From NCBI GenBank assembly GCA_011390695.1, contig JAABRW010000224.1, positions 1-12,257 on the forward strand: a stretch of 12,257 nt of DNA, given 5' to 3'. Shown here piece after piece: positions 1-6,943 of this stretch. The first letter of the stretch is position 1, and each line of letters begins with the position of its first letter. The position numbers and the translations under genes were made by a program. Source of the DNA: Desulfotignum sp. (GTDB taxonomy: Bacteria > Desulfobacterota > Desulfobacteria > Desulfobacterales > Desulfobacteraceae). The notes beneath the pieces were generated by a model. It was not told where the DNA came from. It saw only the letters and a list, made by a program, of their open reading frames with translations, and did no database searches.

Positions 1-721
1 TACGCCCATTGACATTGTGGGTGAATTCAAACAGGGCAGATCCATCCGGGGCTGTAAGGGTATAGGTATGCCAGCCGTGGCCGGACAGGTATTGTTCCGG
101 AATCTGCCATTGGTTTTTCTGCACCCGGGGATCGCGTATCTGCTGGATCTCTTCCGGATCAAAATCCACTCCCAGTCGGTTGAAATAGTTTACCATCGCT
201 TTTGCAGTACCGGAAGTGTCAGCCTTTCCCTGCTGGTGGCTTTCTTTTATTTCCAGACGGTACCCTGCAAAAAGACCGGGAAACCGATCCGCGGCAAAGG
301 CCATCATGGCCTGGAACCCCACTATCTGTTTGGCCATGTTCGGGGCGATAACAGCCGGGGTCCGGGACTGGGATACCGTGGCTTCCAAACGTTTACGGTT
401 TCCGCCTGTGGTGCCCATGACAAAGGGAATGTTATGGCGTGTATAGAATTCGGCATTGGTGTTGACAGCACTGGGGTGGGTATAATCAATGGCGATAAAC
501 GGGGCAAACTGTTTGCAGATATCTGTAATGGTATCATCACGGGTGTCCGGCTTCACCAGGCAGATGCGCATATCTGCAACCTGGATAAAATCTTCGACAA
601 TATCAGGTCCTGTCAACGAATAGGGAATCAGTTCGAACCGCTGGTCTGTAACAGCAGCCTGTGCCATGGTGGCGGCAACATTGCCGGGCAGGCCATTGAC
701 CATGATCTGGGTTTTGTCCAT
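1..721 (-). CDS. dapB: 4-hydroxy-tetrahydrodipicolinate reductase, plant-type DapB (partial, 3' end outside window)
   Basis: Predicted to reduce the dipicolinate-pathway intermediate with NAD(P)H, a cytosolic step towards meso-diaminopimelate and lysine. The 240 residues visible begin at ATG 721 and run off the left edge; I estimate some 30–40 C-terminal residues are missing. Seen: a nucleotide-binding start NGLPGNVA (9–16), DYTHPSAV (79–86), GTTGGNR (103–109), APNMAKQ (126–132), the catalytic segment ESHQQGKADTSGTA (160–173, with the family's His and Lys), and HGWHTY plus FTHNVNGR near the cut. These deviate from the E. coli form (GxxGRMG, SGTA after HHxxKxDxP) and match the plant-like DapB branch, which is known from some bacteria. 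An AAGGAAA ribosome site lies 9 nt upstream and overlaps the stop codon of the preceding gene, 12 bp away, so it is the last visible gene of the plsB operon. No frame damage is seen. Confidence 0.9.
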   Translation of the reverse strand, partial: MDKTQIMVNGLPGNVAATMAQAAVTDQRFELIPYSLTGPDIVEDFIQVADMRICLVKPDTRDDTITDICKQFAPFIAIDYTHPSAVNTNAEFYTRHNIPFVMGTTGGNRKRLEATVSQSRTPAVIAPNMAKQIVGFQAMMAFAADRFPGLFAGYRLEIKESHQQGKADTSGTAKAMVNYFNRLGVDFDPEEIQQIRDPRVQKNQWQIPEQYLSGHGWHTYTLTAPDGSALFEFTHNVNGR

Positions 722-733
722 GGGTTGTTTTCC

Positions 734-2410
734 TTATAATCGCATTATGAGTTCTTTGAGACCCGTCACAGGGTATGGTTCCATGTTTTGCATCAGCTGT
801 TTCAATGAGGCCATCGCCGCCGGTATATATGCTTCAAACCCGTTTTTTTTCTTCACCCGGCTCAAATGGGCAAATGCCCCGAGCATCTGCATGTTCCGGG
901 TCAGGCAGCAGAATTGAAAACATTGGGTGAACCTGTGCCTTGCGGTTCTGGACCCAAGGCCCAGCCGGTGCATGGCATAGGATACAAGATCCTTTTGTAC
1001 CTGACGGGGAAGTGTAACATAGGGATCGATCAAAAGGGAAGCGAGATCATATTGAAACGGACCTGTTCTGGCAGATTGAAAATCAATAAAATAAAAGGTG
1101 TCATTTTTCACCATGATGTTTCTGGACTGGCAGTCCCTGTGCATGAGCCCTTGAAAGCTTCCTTCCAAAGCTTTTTGTGCAATAAAGCTGAATTCGTCTT
1201 CAAAAGTTTCAAAGAACAGGTTTTTTTCCAGATAGCCATTTACAAAAGCATCCAAAAAATACCGGCATTCTTTTTCCAGGATAAGGGATTTTGAATAAAA
1301 TGGGGTCTGGCAGGTCCAGGACGGATCAAACCTGTCTGACCCTTTTCGGGAAAAAAGTACCAGAAGGTCAATGGCCTGCTGGTACATCTTTTTTATGGTT
1401 GATGTGTCGCTGGTATTCTGTACCAGGTCTGCCAGACGGGTATTGCCCAGATCCTCTAAAACCACCAGACCTGCCAGAGAATCATGGGCCAGTATGGCCG
1501 GCACCGGCACTTTTTGTTTGAACAAATGGGTGCCGATATGGACAAACGCCTCCAGTTGTGCCCTTGGTTCAGTGCCGGGCAGACAGATGCCATGGTCACA
1601 GATGACAACCGATTCAGGTATTTCGGGGTTTTTCGAGGGGTTTTCAGGCGCAGCCCGGAACCAGACCCGGTCAGATCCGTCACCGGCCAAAGGCAGGATT
1701 TTTGTACTCTGGATGTCTGTTTCAAGGGCAGCCGCACCCATCCACTGTCTGGCAGTCCGTGCATAGGCATCCGGTGTGCCCAGGTCTTCCCAGAAAACAG
1801 TGTCAGCCACATATGCTGCGACCTGCTTTTTTTTACCCAGGCCTGTAAACAGATCAATACTGGAAAAAATCTTCCGGTCCGGCATAAAATCATAGATCTG
1901 GGGGGACAGCACCTGGATACCGGTGAAGGCAAGTCCATTGCCGGGATGGTTGAAGCCTGTGATCCAGCCGCCCGCATCCACTGCCACCTTGTTGAACGCT
2001 TTTCTGTCATGGAGTACCAACGTGGCAAGGCACCTTTTATTCACATGGAAATTGTAGACATCTGTCAGATCAAGATTGGTTGCCACATCAGCGTTGATGA
2101 CAAAAAAATCCTGGTCTGCCATGAAATTTTTTACATTGGCAATGGCACCGCCGGTATCCAGAATTTCAGGTTCGCGGATGCATTGAATATCCACACCAAA
2201 CCGGTTTTTGTTCTTTTCCACAAAATCTGTTATCTGTTCACCCAGGTGGTGGGTGTTGACTATGATCTGACTGCATCCGAAACGCACAAGATAATGGAGG
2301 GTATGGGCCAGCAGGGGGATGCCCCCCAGGGTGAAAAGGGGTTTGGGAATGGTGTTTGTATAAGGAAGAAGCCGTGTGCCGAATCCTGCGGCCAGTATCA
2401 GTGCTTTCAT
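734..2410 (-). CDS. Fused MurU-like nucleotidyltransferase / AmgK-like sugar kinase (MurNAc salvage to UDP-MurNAc)
   Basis: A 558-residue two-domain protein. Residues 1–225 are a sugar-1-phosphate nucleotidyltransferase: LAAGFGTRL (6–14), PKPL (22–25), DTGGAI (85–90), NADV (106–109) and FWEDLGTPDAY (206–216). Residues 235–540 form an aminoglycoside-phosphotransferase-type kinase: a glycine-rich AGDGSDRVWFR start (242–252), LEDLG (318–322), the catalytic loop HRDCQSRNIM (424–433, Asp426) and the metal-binding IDFQSARTGP (442–451). The nearest described pair is Pseudomonas MurU (MurNAc-1-P uridylyltransferase) and AmgK (anomeric MurNAc/GlcNAc kinase), which are separate proteins there; here they are fused with MurU first. 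Function is inferred from both domains and from a NamZ gene nearby. The start ATG 2410 fits the family N-terminus; a longer frame from 2527 would overlap plsB by over 100 bp. No Shine-Dalgarno is visible, and the plsB stop lies 7 nt upstream, suggesting translational coupling. Other sugar specificities (for example a heptose or hexosamine) cannot be excluded. Confidence 0.82.
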   Translation of the reverse strand: MKALILAAGFGTRLLPYTNTIPKPLFTLGGIPLLAHTLHYLVRFGCSQIIVNTHHLGEQITDFVEKNKNRFGVDIQCIREPEILDTGGAIANVKNFMADQDFFVINADVATNLDLTDVYNFHVNKRCLATLVLHDRKAFNKVAVDAGGWITGFNHPGNGLAFTGIQVLSPQIYDFMPDRKIFSSIDLFTGLGKKKQVAAYVADTVFWEDLGTPDAYARTARQWMGAAALETDIQSTKILPLAGDGSDRVWFRAAPENPSKNPEIPESVVICDHGICLPGTEPRAQLEAFVHIGTHLFKQKVPVPAILAHDSLAGLVVLEDLGNTRLADLVQNTSDTSTIKKMYQQAIDLLVLFSRKGSDRFDPSWTCQTPFYSKSLILEKECRYFLDAFVNGYLEKNLFFETFEDEFSFIAQKALEGSFQGLMHRDCQSRNIMVKNDTFYFIDFQSARTGPFQYDLASLLIDPYVTLPRQVQKDLVSYAMHRLGLGSRTARHRFTQCFQFCCLTRNMQMLGAFAHLSRVKKKNGFEAYIPAAMASLKQLMQNMEPYPVTGLKELIMRL

Positions 2411-2417
2411 GGTTTTT

Positions 2418-5063
2418 TCAGGAGATAGTGAGCCGGGACAGGCGGTTGATGATCTGTTTGTAATAATCGATCTGGATCTGGTCTTCAGATCCGTTGATAC
2501 CGTTTTTAGAGAAAAATCTGGCAGCATTCCGGTAGTTGATCAGTGACAAGGATTCTTTGAGGCGTACCTGTTTGCGTTTATATAAACGCATGCCGTAAGA
2601 ATGGATTTTTTTGGCCCTTTCCTTTTCGTTGGAAACAGGTTTCTTTTCTCGCTCAAAATACTGGAGTGCGGTTTCATAGGATTCAAAAAAAGGCAGCATA
2701 AAAGCAGCAAACCATTTGAGTTTGCGCAACCCTCTGGAGGTGAGGTTGAGCATGTCCTGCCTGTCGATATCCGGTACCAGCATCCCTTCATTGATAAATC
2801 CTTTGATACATATGGAAATATGTTCTTCACAGGTGATCTCCTGGTCACAGAAAAATTCATCTTGAAACATCTTTTGTAAAAAACGGTACCGCTGGACCAG
2901 GTCAGACCGGGCAAATTTGAACCGGTCCACCTCCAGAATGGCAACCGCAGTATAGGCAGAAGGCACAAAAAAGGAAATCACCGAGTTTTTGTAGTAATCC
3001 AGGATGGCCCGTTTGTTGTGTTTGACAATAAAATAGGTCTCATCTGTTATTTCTTCTTCATCTTCATCCGACAGTTCAATGAAGTTTCTGGATAAAAAAT
3101 TGAAGATAACCGTATTAAAGGTATTATCCAGGTCCAGCAGCAGGGTTTCGGACAATTCCGCATTATGGACCATCAATATATTCAAGTAGGTATTGGCCTG
3201 TTCGATCATATGGCCTTTGGCAAAATTGTTGGTCGGGCTGTTGAGAATAGCACTGGCAATGATGCCGTGGGGCGTGGCCACGGCTTTTTTGTTGATGGCT
3301 GCCATGAGCTGGTAACTGAAGTCTTTGACAAAGTCCATATATTCCCGGGCCCCGGCCCGGGACATGTCAATATTTTTTTGCCGGATATAATCTTTGATGG
3401 AAATGGGTTCATCAAACCGTATATAGACTTTACCGTATTTTTTTTTCAAAAATTTGCGGGTGCTGATCAGCCCTTTGAGGGTTTCAGGTTTTTTATGGCC
3501 CCCTTCAATCTCCTTGAGGTAGGCATCTTCTTCCAGCACCCGGTCATAACCCACAAATATGGGCACAAAATAGAGATTGTCGCAGGCACCGTTAAGGTAT
3601 GCATTGATGATCATGGCCATTCCGCCGGGCCGGGGTGGCAGAAGCTTTCCGGTGCGGCTTCTGCCGCCTTCTATGAATATTTTTATATTAAATCCTTCAT
3701 AGAGCAGTTTTTCCAGGTACGCTGCAAAAATTTTGGCATATAATTCAGCGCCTTTAAACGTGCGCCGCAGAAAAAACGCCCCACCGCCTCTGAACAGAGG
3801 GCCCAACGGCCAGAAGGACAGGTTTTTTCCGGCGGCAATATGGGGGCAGGGCATATTGTTTCTGAACATGACATAGGGCAAAAGCAGGTAATCCAGATGG
3901 CTTTTGTGACAGGGCACCAGAATCAGGGGGGCTTCGGTGGATTTTTCCCGCATCCTGTTGATTTCCTTCTGGTTGACCATCAGACCCTCAAAAATGTTTT
4001 TAAATATCCAGGTCAGCAGCCAGTTGCCGAAATTGATAACCCGCAGGGTATAATTGGCTGCGATTTCATTGATATAAGCTGCTGCTTTTTTGTTGGTTTT
4101 TTTCAGGGAAATATTGTTTCTTGCAGCATAATCAGCCAGAAATTCCCGTAATGATTGTCTGGTCAATATATCTTCGGTTATTTCCTGGCGGGATTTTAGC
4201 ACCGGGCCGGTAATACTTTTTCGCTGCCGGTTTAAATTATCCACCAGATGGCTTCTCAGGCGGTGGGTTTGGAATTCTGAATCCAGGCATCGGATATCGG
4301 ACCGCAAAAGAAATTCTTTGAGATTGACAGGCCGTGCAATTTCTGCCCGGATTTTTTCCGGGTGACGTATCAGGATATACAGCCGTTTTATAAATCCGGG
4401 TTTTTCATGGGTGCCAAACAGGATCTCCCCCAGACCCGGGTTCTTATGCATGGGTTTGGTTACATAAATGATGTCTTCAGGTACAATCATTACCGGCTTT
4501 TCCACACGTTTTTGAAATTCTATCAAATGGTACAAAGGATCAGGTGTTGCTTTGATGAACCGGTTGTAAAAATCATCTTCTTCAATCAGGCAGACAAATC
4601 CGGATTTTCCTGATAACAGCTCATGTTCCGCATACCCGGAAGTATAAAAATCTTTCAAAGAAAAATGATGAAAAAAGTAATCCAGCTGGGACAGCCAGAT
4701 CCTGAAAAGACGTTTGACCGGCAGCAGAAAAAAAAACCGCAGATCAAATCCCAGTTCCGGATACGGAAGGTCAAGCTGTTTGAGTCTGGTATGAAAATAT
4801 AAAAAATCAAAAAGCCGTTTGTTCTTGCTGACAAATACAATATAGTTGCTTGGCTCCACAGATTGGATTTTTTCCAGGCTATGGTCATCCAGGGTAAGTT
4901 TTCGAACAAGCCGGTTGAGGAATATTTTTGTGATATAGCTGTGGTTGCCGGGATAAAGATTGGAAAAATAATCATGGGTGTCTCCCAGCAGGCAATCAAT
5001 GGTGGTGCGAATCTTTGCCCTGGTTCTGGGAACAATGGTTTTGAGCTGCGCAAACAGGTTCAT
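2418..5063 (-). CDS. plsB: Glycerol-3-phosphate 1-O-acyltransferase (PlsB family)
   Basis: Acylates sn-glycerol-3-phosphate at position 1 to lysophosphatidate, the first committed step of phospholipid synthesis, at the inner face of the cytoplasmic membrane. The 881-residue protein shows the four acyltransferase blocks in order: HKSHLD (386–391, the HX4D catalytic pair), GGGAFFLRR (426–434), FIEGGRSRTGK (463–473, substrate binding) and VPIFVGYDRV (500–509). It is somewhat longer than E. coli PlsB (about 807), mostly N-terminal to block I. ATG 5063 is chosen because an AAAGGGAAA ribosome site precedes it by about 5–8 nt and because the 20 residues from the upstream ATG 5123 look like untranslated leader. 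It is the first gene of a minus-strand operon with the MurU–AmgK fusion and dapB. A possible promoter lies 80–110 bp upstream. PlsB against a more general PlsC-like enzyme is settled by the length and the GGGAFF–EGGRSRTG spacing. Confidence 0.93.
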   Translation of the reverse strand: MNLFAQLKTIVPRTRAKIRTTIDCLLGDTHDYFSNLYPGNHSYITKIFLNRLVRKLTLDDHSLEKIQSVEPSNYIVFVSKNKRLFDFLYFHTRLKQLDLPYPELGFDLRFFFLLPVKRLFRIWLSQLDYFFHHFSLKDFYTSGYAEHELLSGKSGFVCLIEEDDFYNRFIKATPDPLYHLIEFQKRVEKPVMIVPEDIIYVTKPMHKNPGLGEILFGTHEKPGFIKRLYILIRHPEKIRAEIARPVNLKEFLLRSDIRCLDSEFQTHRLRSHLVDNLNRQRKSITGPVLKSRQEITEDILTRQSLREFLADYAARNNISLKKTNKKAAAYINEIAANYTLRVINFGNWLLTWIFKNIFEGLMVNQKEINRMREKSTEAPLILVPCHKSHLDYLLLPYVMFRNNMPCPHIAAGKNLSFWPLGPLFRGGGAFFLRRTFKGAELYAKIFAAYLEKLLYEGFNIKIFIEGGRSRTGKLLPPRPGGMAMIINAYLNGACDNLYFVPIFVGYDRVLEEDAYLKEIEGGHKKPETLKGLISTRKFLKKKYGKVYIRFDEPISIKDYIRQKNIDMSRAGAREYMDFVKDFSYQLMAAINKKAVATPHGIIASAILNSPTNNFAKGHMIEQANTYLNILMVHNAELSETLLLDLDNTFNTVIFNFLSRNFIELSDEDEEEITDETYFIVKHNKRAILDYYKNSVISFFVPSAYTAVAILEVDRFKFARSDLVQRYRFLQKMFQDEFFCDQEITCEEHISICIKGFINEGMLVPDIDRQDMLNLTSRGLRKLKWFAAFMLPFFESYETALQYFEREKKPVSNEKERAKKIHSYGMRLYKRKQVRLKESLSLINYRNAARFFSKNGINGSEDQIQIDYYKQIINRLSRLTIS

Positions 5064-5143
5064 GAAATTTCCCTTTAATAGTTGGCCTTGCTGTGGTGGT
5101 ATCCAGCCACTAGGTATTATCAAAACTGGTCTGTAAAGGCAAT

Positions 5144-5172
5144 ATTATAATTGGCTGCACCAGGTATGAAAC
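5144..5172 (-). promoter_or_regulatory. Candidate sigma70 promoter of the plsB operon
   Basis: On the minus strand there is a perfect TATAAT (5149–5144) preceded, after 17 nt, by a weak GTTTCA at 5172–5167 in the -35 position. Transcription would start near 5137, giving a leader of about 75 nt before plsB. The -10 is strong, the -35 poor. An alternative, TTGCCT with a 17-nt spacer and TAATAC preceded by TGA, lies a little closer to the gene. Inference only. Confidence 0.35.
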
Positions 5173-5205
5173 CCTCCCAAAATAGCCTTGATTAATCGTT
5201 TGTGC

Positions 5206-5221
5206 TGTGTTATTTTTCACA
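5206..5221. promoter_or_regulatory. Crp/Fnr-family-like palindromic box
   Basis: The 16-mer TGTGTTATTTTTCACA matches the classical TGTGA-N6-TCACA operator at nine of ten informative positions. It lies in the divergent gap between plsB and the small membrane protein gene, 5 nt before a TTGACA at 5227–5232. A Crp/Fnr-superfamily regulator could bind here and affect either direction. Short AT-rich near-palindromes also occur by chance, so this is a candidate only. Confidence 0.35.
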
Positions 5222-5226
5222 CGCCA

Positions 5227-5255
5227 TTGACAAACACAAGTAGTTGCTTAATTGT
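5227..5255 (+). promoter_or_regulatory. Possible promoter of the small membrane protein gene
   Basis: A consensus -35 TTGACA lies at 5227–5232. The -10 is unclear: AATTGT (5250–5255) has the right 17-nt spacing but a poor match. A second candidate pairs TTGACG (5257–5262) with TAAAAT (5277–5282) at a short 14-nt spacing. A promoter is expected somewhere here because the upstream gene is divergent, but its exact position is not settled. Confidence 0.25.
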
Positions 5256-5300
5256 TTTGACGATTTGGGTGTTGAATAAAATTTTAAGGAGGATGTCTTT

Positions 5301-5561
5301 ATGAAAACATTAATTGGTGGTGCGATTGCTGTTCTTCTCGGTGTTGTGGGACTTGCAGTCTGGTTTGGTGAATTTTTGGATCTTCTGGCTGGATGTATTC
5401 CGCCTGTACTGCTGCTGGGCGGCGGTCTGGCACTGTATCTGGGCTTTGATGAACTCAAGGACTCCTGGAAAAACAAGGAGGGTAAAGACGTCCCTGCTGA
5501 TGACCAGTCCAGAATTGCCGAGCTTGAAAAAGAGCTCAACGAGTTGAAAAAAAGCAAATAA
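5301..5561 (+). CDS. Small two-helix membrane protein with C-terminal coiled coil, unknown function (MamI-like architecture)
   Basis: An 86-residue protein with two hydrophobic helices: about residues 3–21 and 30–48, the second carrying the glycine run LLLGGGLALYLGF. A charged linker (50–68) and a heptad-like helix from about 69 to 84 (RIAELEKELNELKK) follow. The start is secure: AAGGAGG at 5286–5292 stands 8 nt before the ATG. It is a single-gene unit, preceded by its own regulatory region and followed by a clear terminator, which supports it being expressed. The layout (helix, WF, short loop with a Pro, glycine-rich helix ending in GF) recalls the small magnetosome protein MamI and related uncharacterised delta-proteobacterial proteins. 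The resemblance is by eye only and does not prove a magnetosome role; no other magnetosome gene is in the window. No enzyme motif is visible. Confidence 0.8.
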   Translation: MKTLIGGAIAVLLGVVGLAVWFGEFLDLLAGCIPPVLLLGGGLALYLGFDELKDSWKNKEGKDVPADDQSRIAELEKELNELKKSK

Positions 5562-5588
5562 TCCGGTTTGCGCATATTGTTTATCAAG

Positions 5589-5620
5589 AAGGGCCTGTTG
5601 CAAAGCGGCCCTTTTTTTTT
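5589..5620 (+). terminator. Intrinsic terminator after the small membrane protein gene
   Basis: A 7-bp perfect stem, AAGGGCC (5589–5595) pairing with GGCCCTT (5607–5613), with an 11-nt loop, runs directly into nine T residues (5612–5620). It begins 28 nt after the stop codon. On the minus strand the same stem lies about 35 nt past the namZ stop but is not followed by a T run, so it would be a poor terminator for that gene. Confidence 0.85.
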
Positions 5621-5653
5621 GTAATATGAAGAACCGTTTTATCCGAACAGACG

Positions 5654-6829
5654 TCAGTCATAGAGATAATAGTTTCTGGAAATGGTTTTAAAGGTGGACA
5701 GATCCTTTTGCCAGCAATCTTCCAGAATTTTTATGTCTTCCAGTGCAGCGATACATTCCCGGATATTTTTGTCTCCCAATATCAGATCCATGGGCAGCCG
5801 CTCATATTCATATTCATAGGGGGGCTGCTTGAAGGCAAACGCATCCGGGTGGTGCCTGATGATCAGCTGCAATGCCAGCAGGGATGCAGCATAAGGGCTG
5901 AAAACATTTTTGTCTGTTACATGGATATGGAATCCTTTGCATACCTGGTCCTGCCATTTGCCGGATGTGGGCTGAAACCATATCGGCCTGAACCAGGCGC
6001 CGGAAACCATCCGGTTCAGCAGCGGTTCTATTTGGGAAGTGTCCAGAAACGGGGCGCCGAACAGTTCAAAGGGCAGGGTGGTGCCCCGGCCCTCACTGAT
6101 ATTGGTGCCCTCAAAAATGACCTGGCCCGGGTAGACCATGCAGGAAAGCGGGGTGGGCAGATTGGGGGAAGGGGGGATCCATGTCAGACCGGTATCCTGC
6201 CAGTACATGCTGCGTTTCCACCCGGTCATGGGAACAACGGTCAGATCACACCCCAGTTGAAATTCATGGTTGAAGAATTGACAGATTTCTCCCACAGTCA
6301 TCCCGTGGCGCATGGGAATGGGAAACCGTCCCACAAATGAAGCTGCCGAAGGGTCCAGCACATTGCCTTCCACCTGAAAGCCGCCTATGGGATTGGGCCG
6401 GTCAAGGACAACCACTTTTTTGTTCATCTGTGCGGCTGCTTCCATGCACAGGGAGATGGTATATATAAAGGTATACACCCGGGTGCCGACATCCTGGATA
6501 TCCACCACAAGGGTGTCGATGTCTGCCAGCATCCGGTAATCAGGGACCCGGGTGCTGCTGTAAAGACTGTATATGGGAATATTCAGATCCGGTTCCATGC
6601 CATGGTCTGATTCGATCATATTGTCCTGTTTTTCCGCATAAAACCCGTGCTGGGGAGAAAAAATTGCGGTGAGTTGTCCCGGGAAGAGGTCCGATATGAC
6701 TTCGCGGGCATGGGTAAACCGTGAATCAACCGATGCGGGATTGGCCAGCAGGCCCAGTCGACAATCCTGTAAAACATCCGGGGGACAGTGTTTTAGATTC
6801 TCAAGCCCAATATTTACACAAGGGGACAT
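5654..6829 (-). CDS. namZ: Exo-beta-N-acetylmuramidase, NamZ family (DUF1343)
   Basis: A 391-residue DUF1343 protein. The family member from Bacillus subtilis, NamZ, removes MurNAc from the non-reducing end of peptidoglycan fragments; the same role is inferred here. Motifs in order: LANPASVD (28–35), SPQHGF (58–63), VDIQDVGTRVYTFIYT (109–124), LDRPNPIGG (142–150), RHGMTVGE (174–181) and SEGRGTTLPFELFGAP (245–260), all hallmarks of the family. The N-terminus begins MSPCVNIGLENLK and has no hydrophobic signal segment, so the protein is predicted cytosolic, unlike the secreted Bacillus enzyme. ATG 6829 is chosen because GGAGAT stands about 7 nt upstream and the LANPAS strand follows at the expected distance. 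It is a single-gene unit, divergent from hisC and convergent with the small membrane protein gene. Freed MurNAc would be the substrate of the MurU–AmgK fusion encoded 3.2 kb away. Confidence 0.88.
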   Translation of the reverse strand: MSPCVNIGLENLKHCPPDVLQDCRLGLLANPASVDSRFTHAREVISDLFPGQLTAIFSPQHGFYAEKQDNMIESDHGMEPDLNIPIYSLYSSTRVPDYRMLADIDTLVVDIQDVGTRVYTFIYTISLCMEAAAQMNKKVVVLDRPNPIGGFQVEGNVLDPSAASFVGRFPIPMRHGMTVGEICQFFNHEFQLGCDLTVVPMTGWKRSMYWQDTGLTWIPPSPNLPTPLSCMVYPGQVIFEGTNISEGRGTTLPFELFGAPFLDTSQIEPLLNRMVSGAWFRPIWFQPTSGKWQDQVCKGFHIHVTDKNVFSPYAASLLALQLIIRHHPDAFAFKQPPYEYEYERLPMDLILGDKNIRECIAALEDIKILEDCWQKDLSTFKTISRNYYLYD

Positions 6830-6870
6830 GTATTATCTCCATAAAGTTGGCAATTTGCTGTGGCACGATT

Positions 6871-6898
6871 TTTATCACAGGTGTTGACAAAAATTCAA
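6871..6898 (-). promoter_or_regulatory. Candidate promoter of namZ
   Basis: On the minus strand, TTGAAT (6898–6893), a 16-nt spacer and GATAAA (6876–6871), the last preceded by TGT as in extended -10 promoters. A start near 6864 would give a leader of about 35 nt carrying the GGAGAT ribosome site. It overlaps the hisC -35 box on the other strand. Confidence 0.4.
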
Positions 6899-6912
6899 AT
6901 CCTAACTAAATA
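6884..6912 (+). promoter_or_regulatory. Candidate promoter of hisC (hisC–cmk unit)
   Basis: A consensus -35 TTGACA (6884–6889), a 17-nt spacer and a weak -10 TAAATA (6907–6912). The start point would fall near 6919, just ahead of the AAGGAG ribosome site at 6928–6933. The poor -10 suggests either weak or activated transcription. Confidence 0.4.
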
Positions 6913-6943
6913 TTGTGGTTCATCCACAAGGAGTTCCTTATAA

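Noticed and set aside
17..739. Long plus-strand open frame of 240 residues at the left edge
   Set aside because: It is the exact antisense of the dapB reading frame, whose protein shows all family motifs; the plus-strand translation has no recognisable motif.
1484..2428. Plus-strand open frame of 314 residues opposite the MurU–AmgK gene
   Set aside because: Antisense shadow with no ribosome site or domain; the minus-strand protein is clearly real in both domains.
2411..2527. 39-residue N-terminal extension of the MurU–AmgK frame
   Set aside because: It would overlap plsB by over 100 bp and precedes the MKALILAAGFGTRL start that aligns with the beginning of this enzyme family.
5064..5123. 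20-residue N-terminal extension of PlsB from ATG 5123
   Set aside because: No ribosome site precedes it, while the internal ATG 5063 has a good one.
6861..6876. TGGCACG resembling the -24 element of a sigma54 promoter before hisC
   Set aside because: The -12 element is missing: TTAT stands where TTGC is required.
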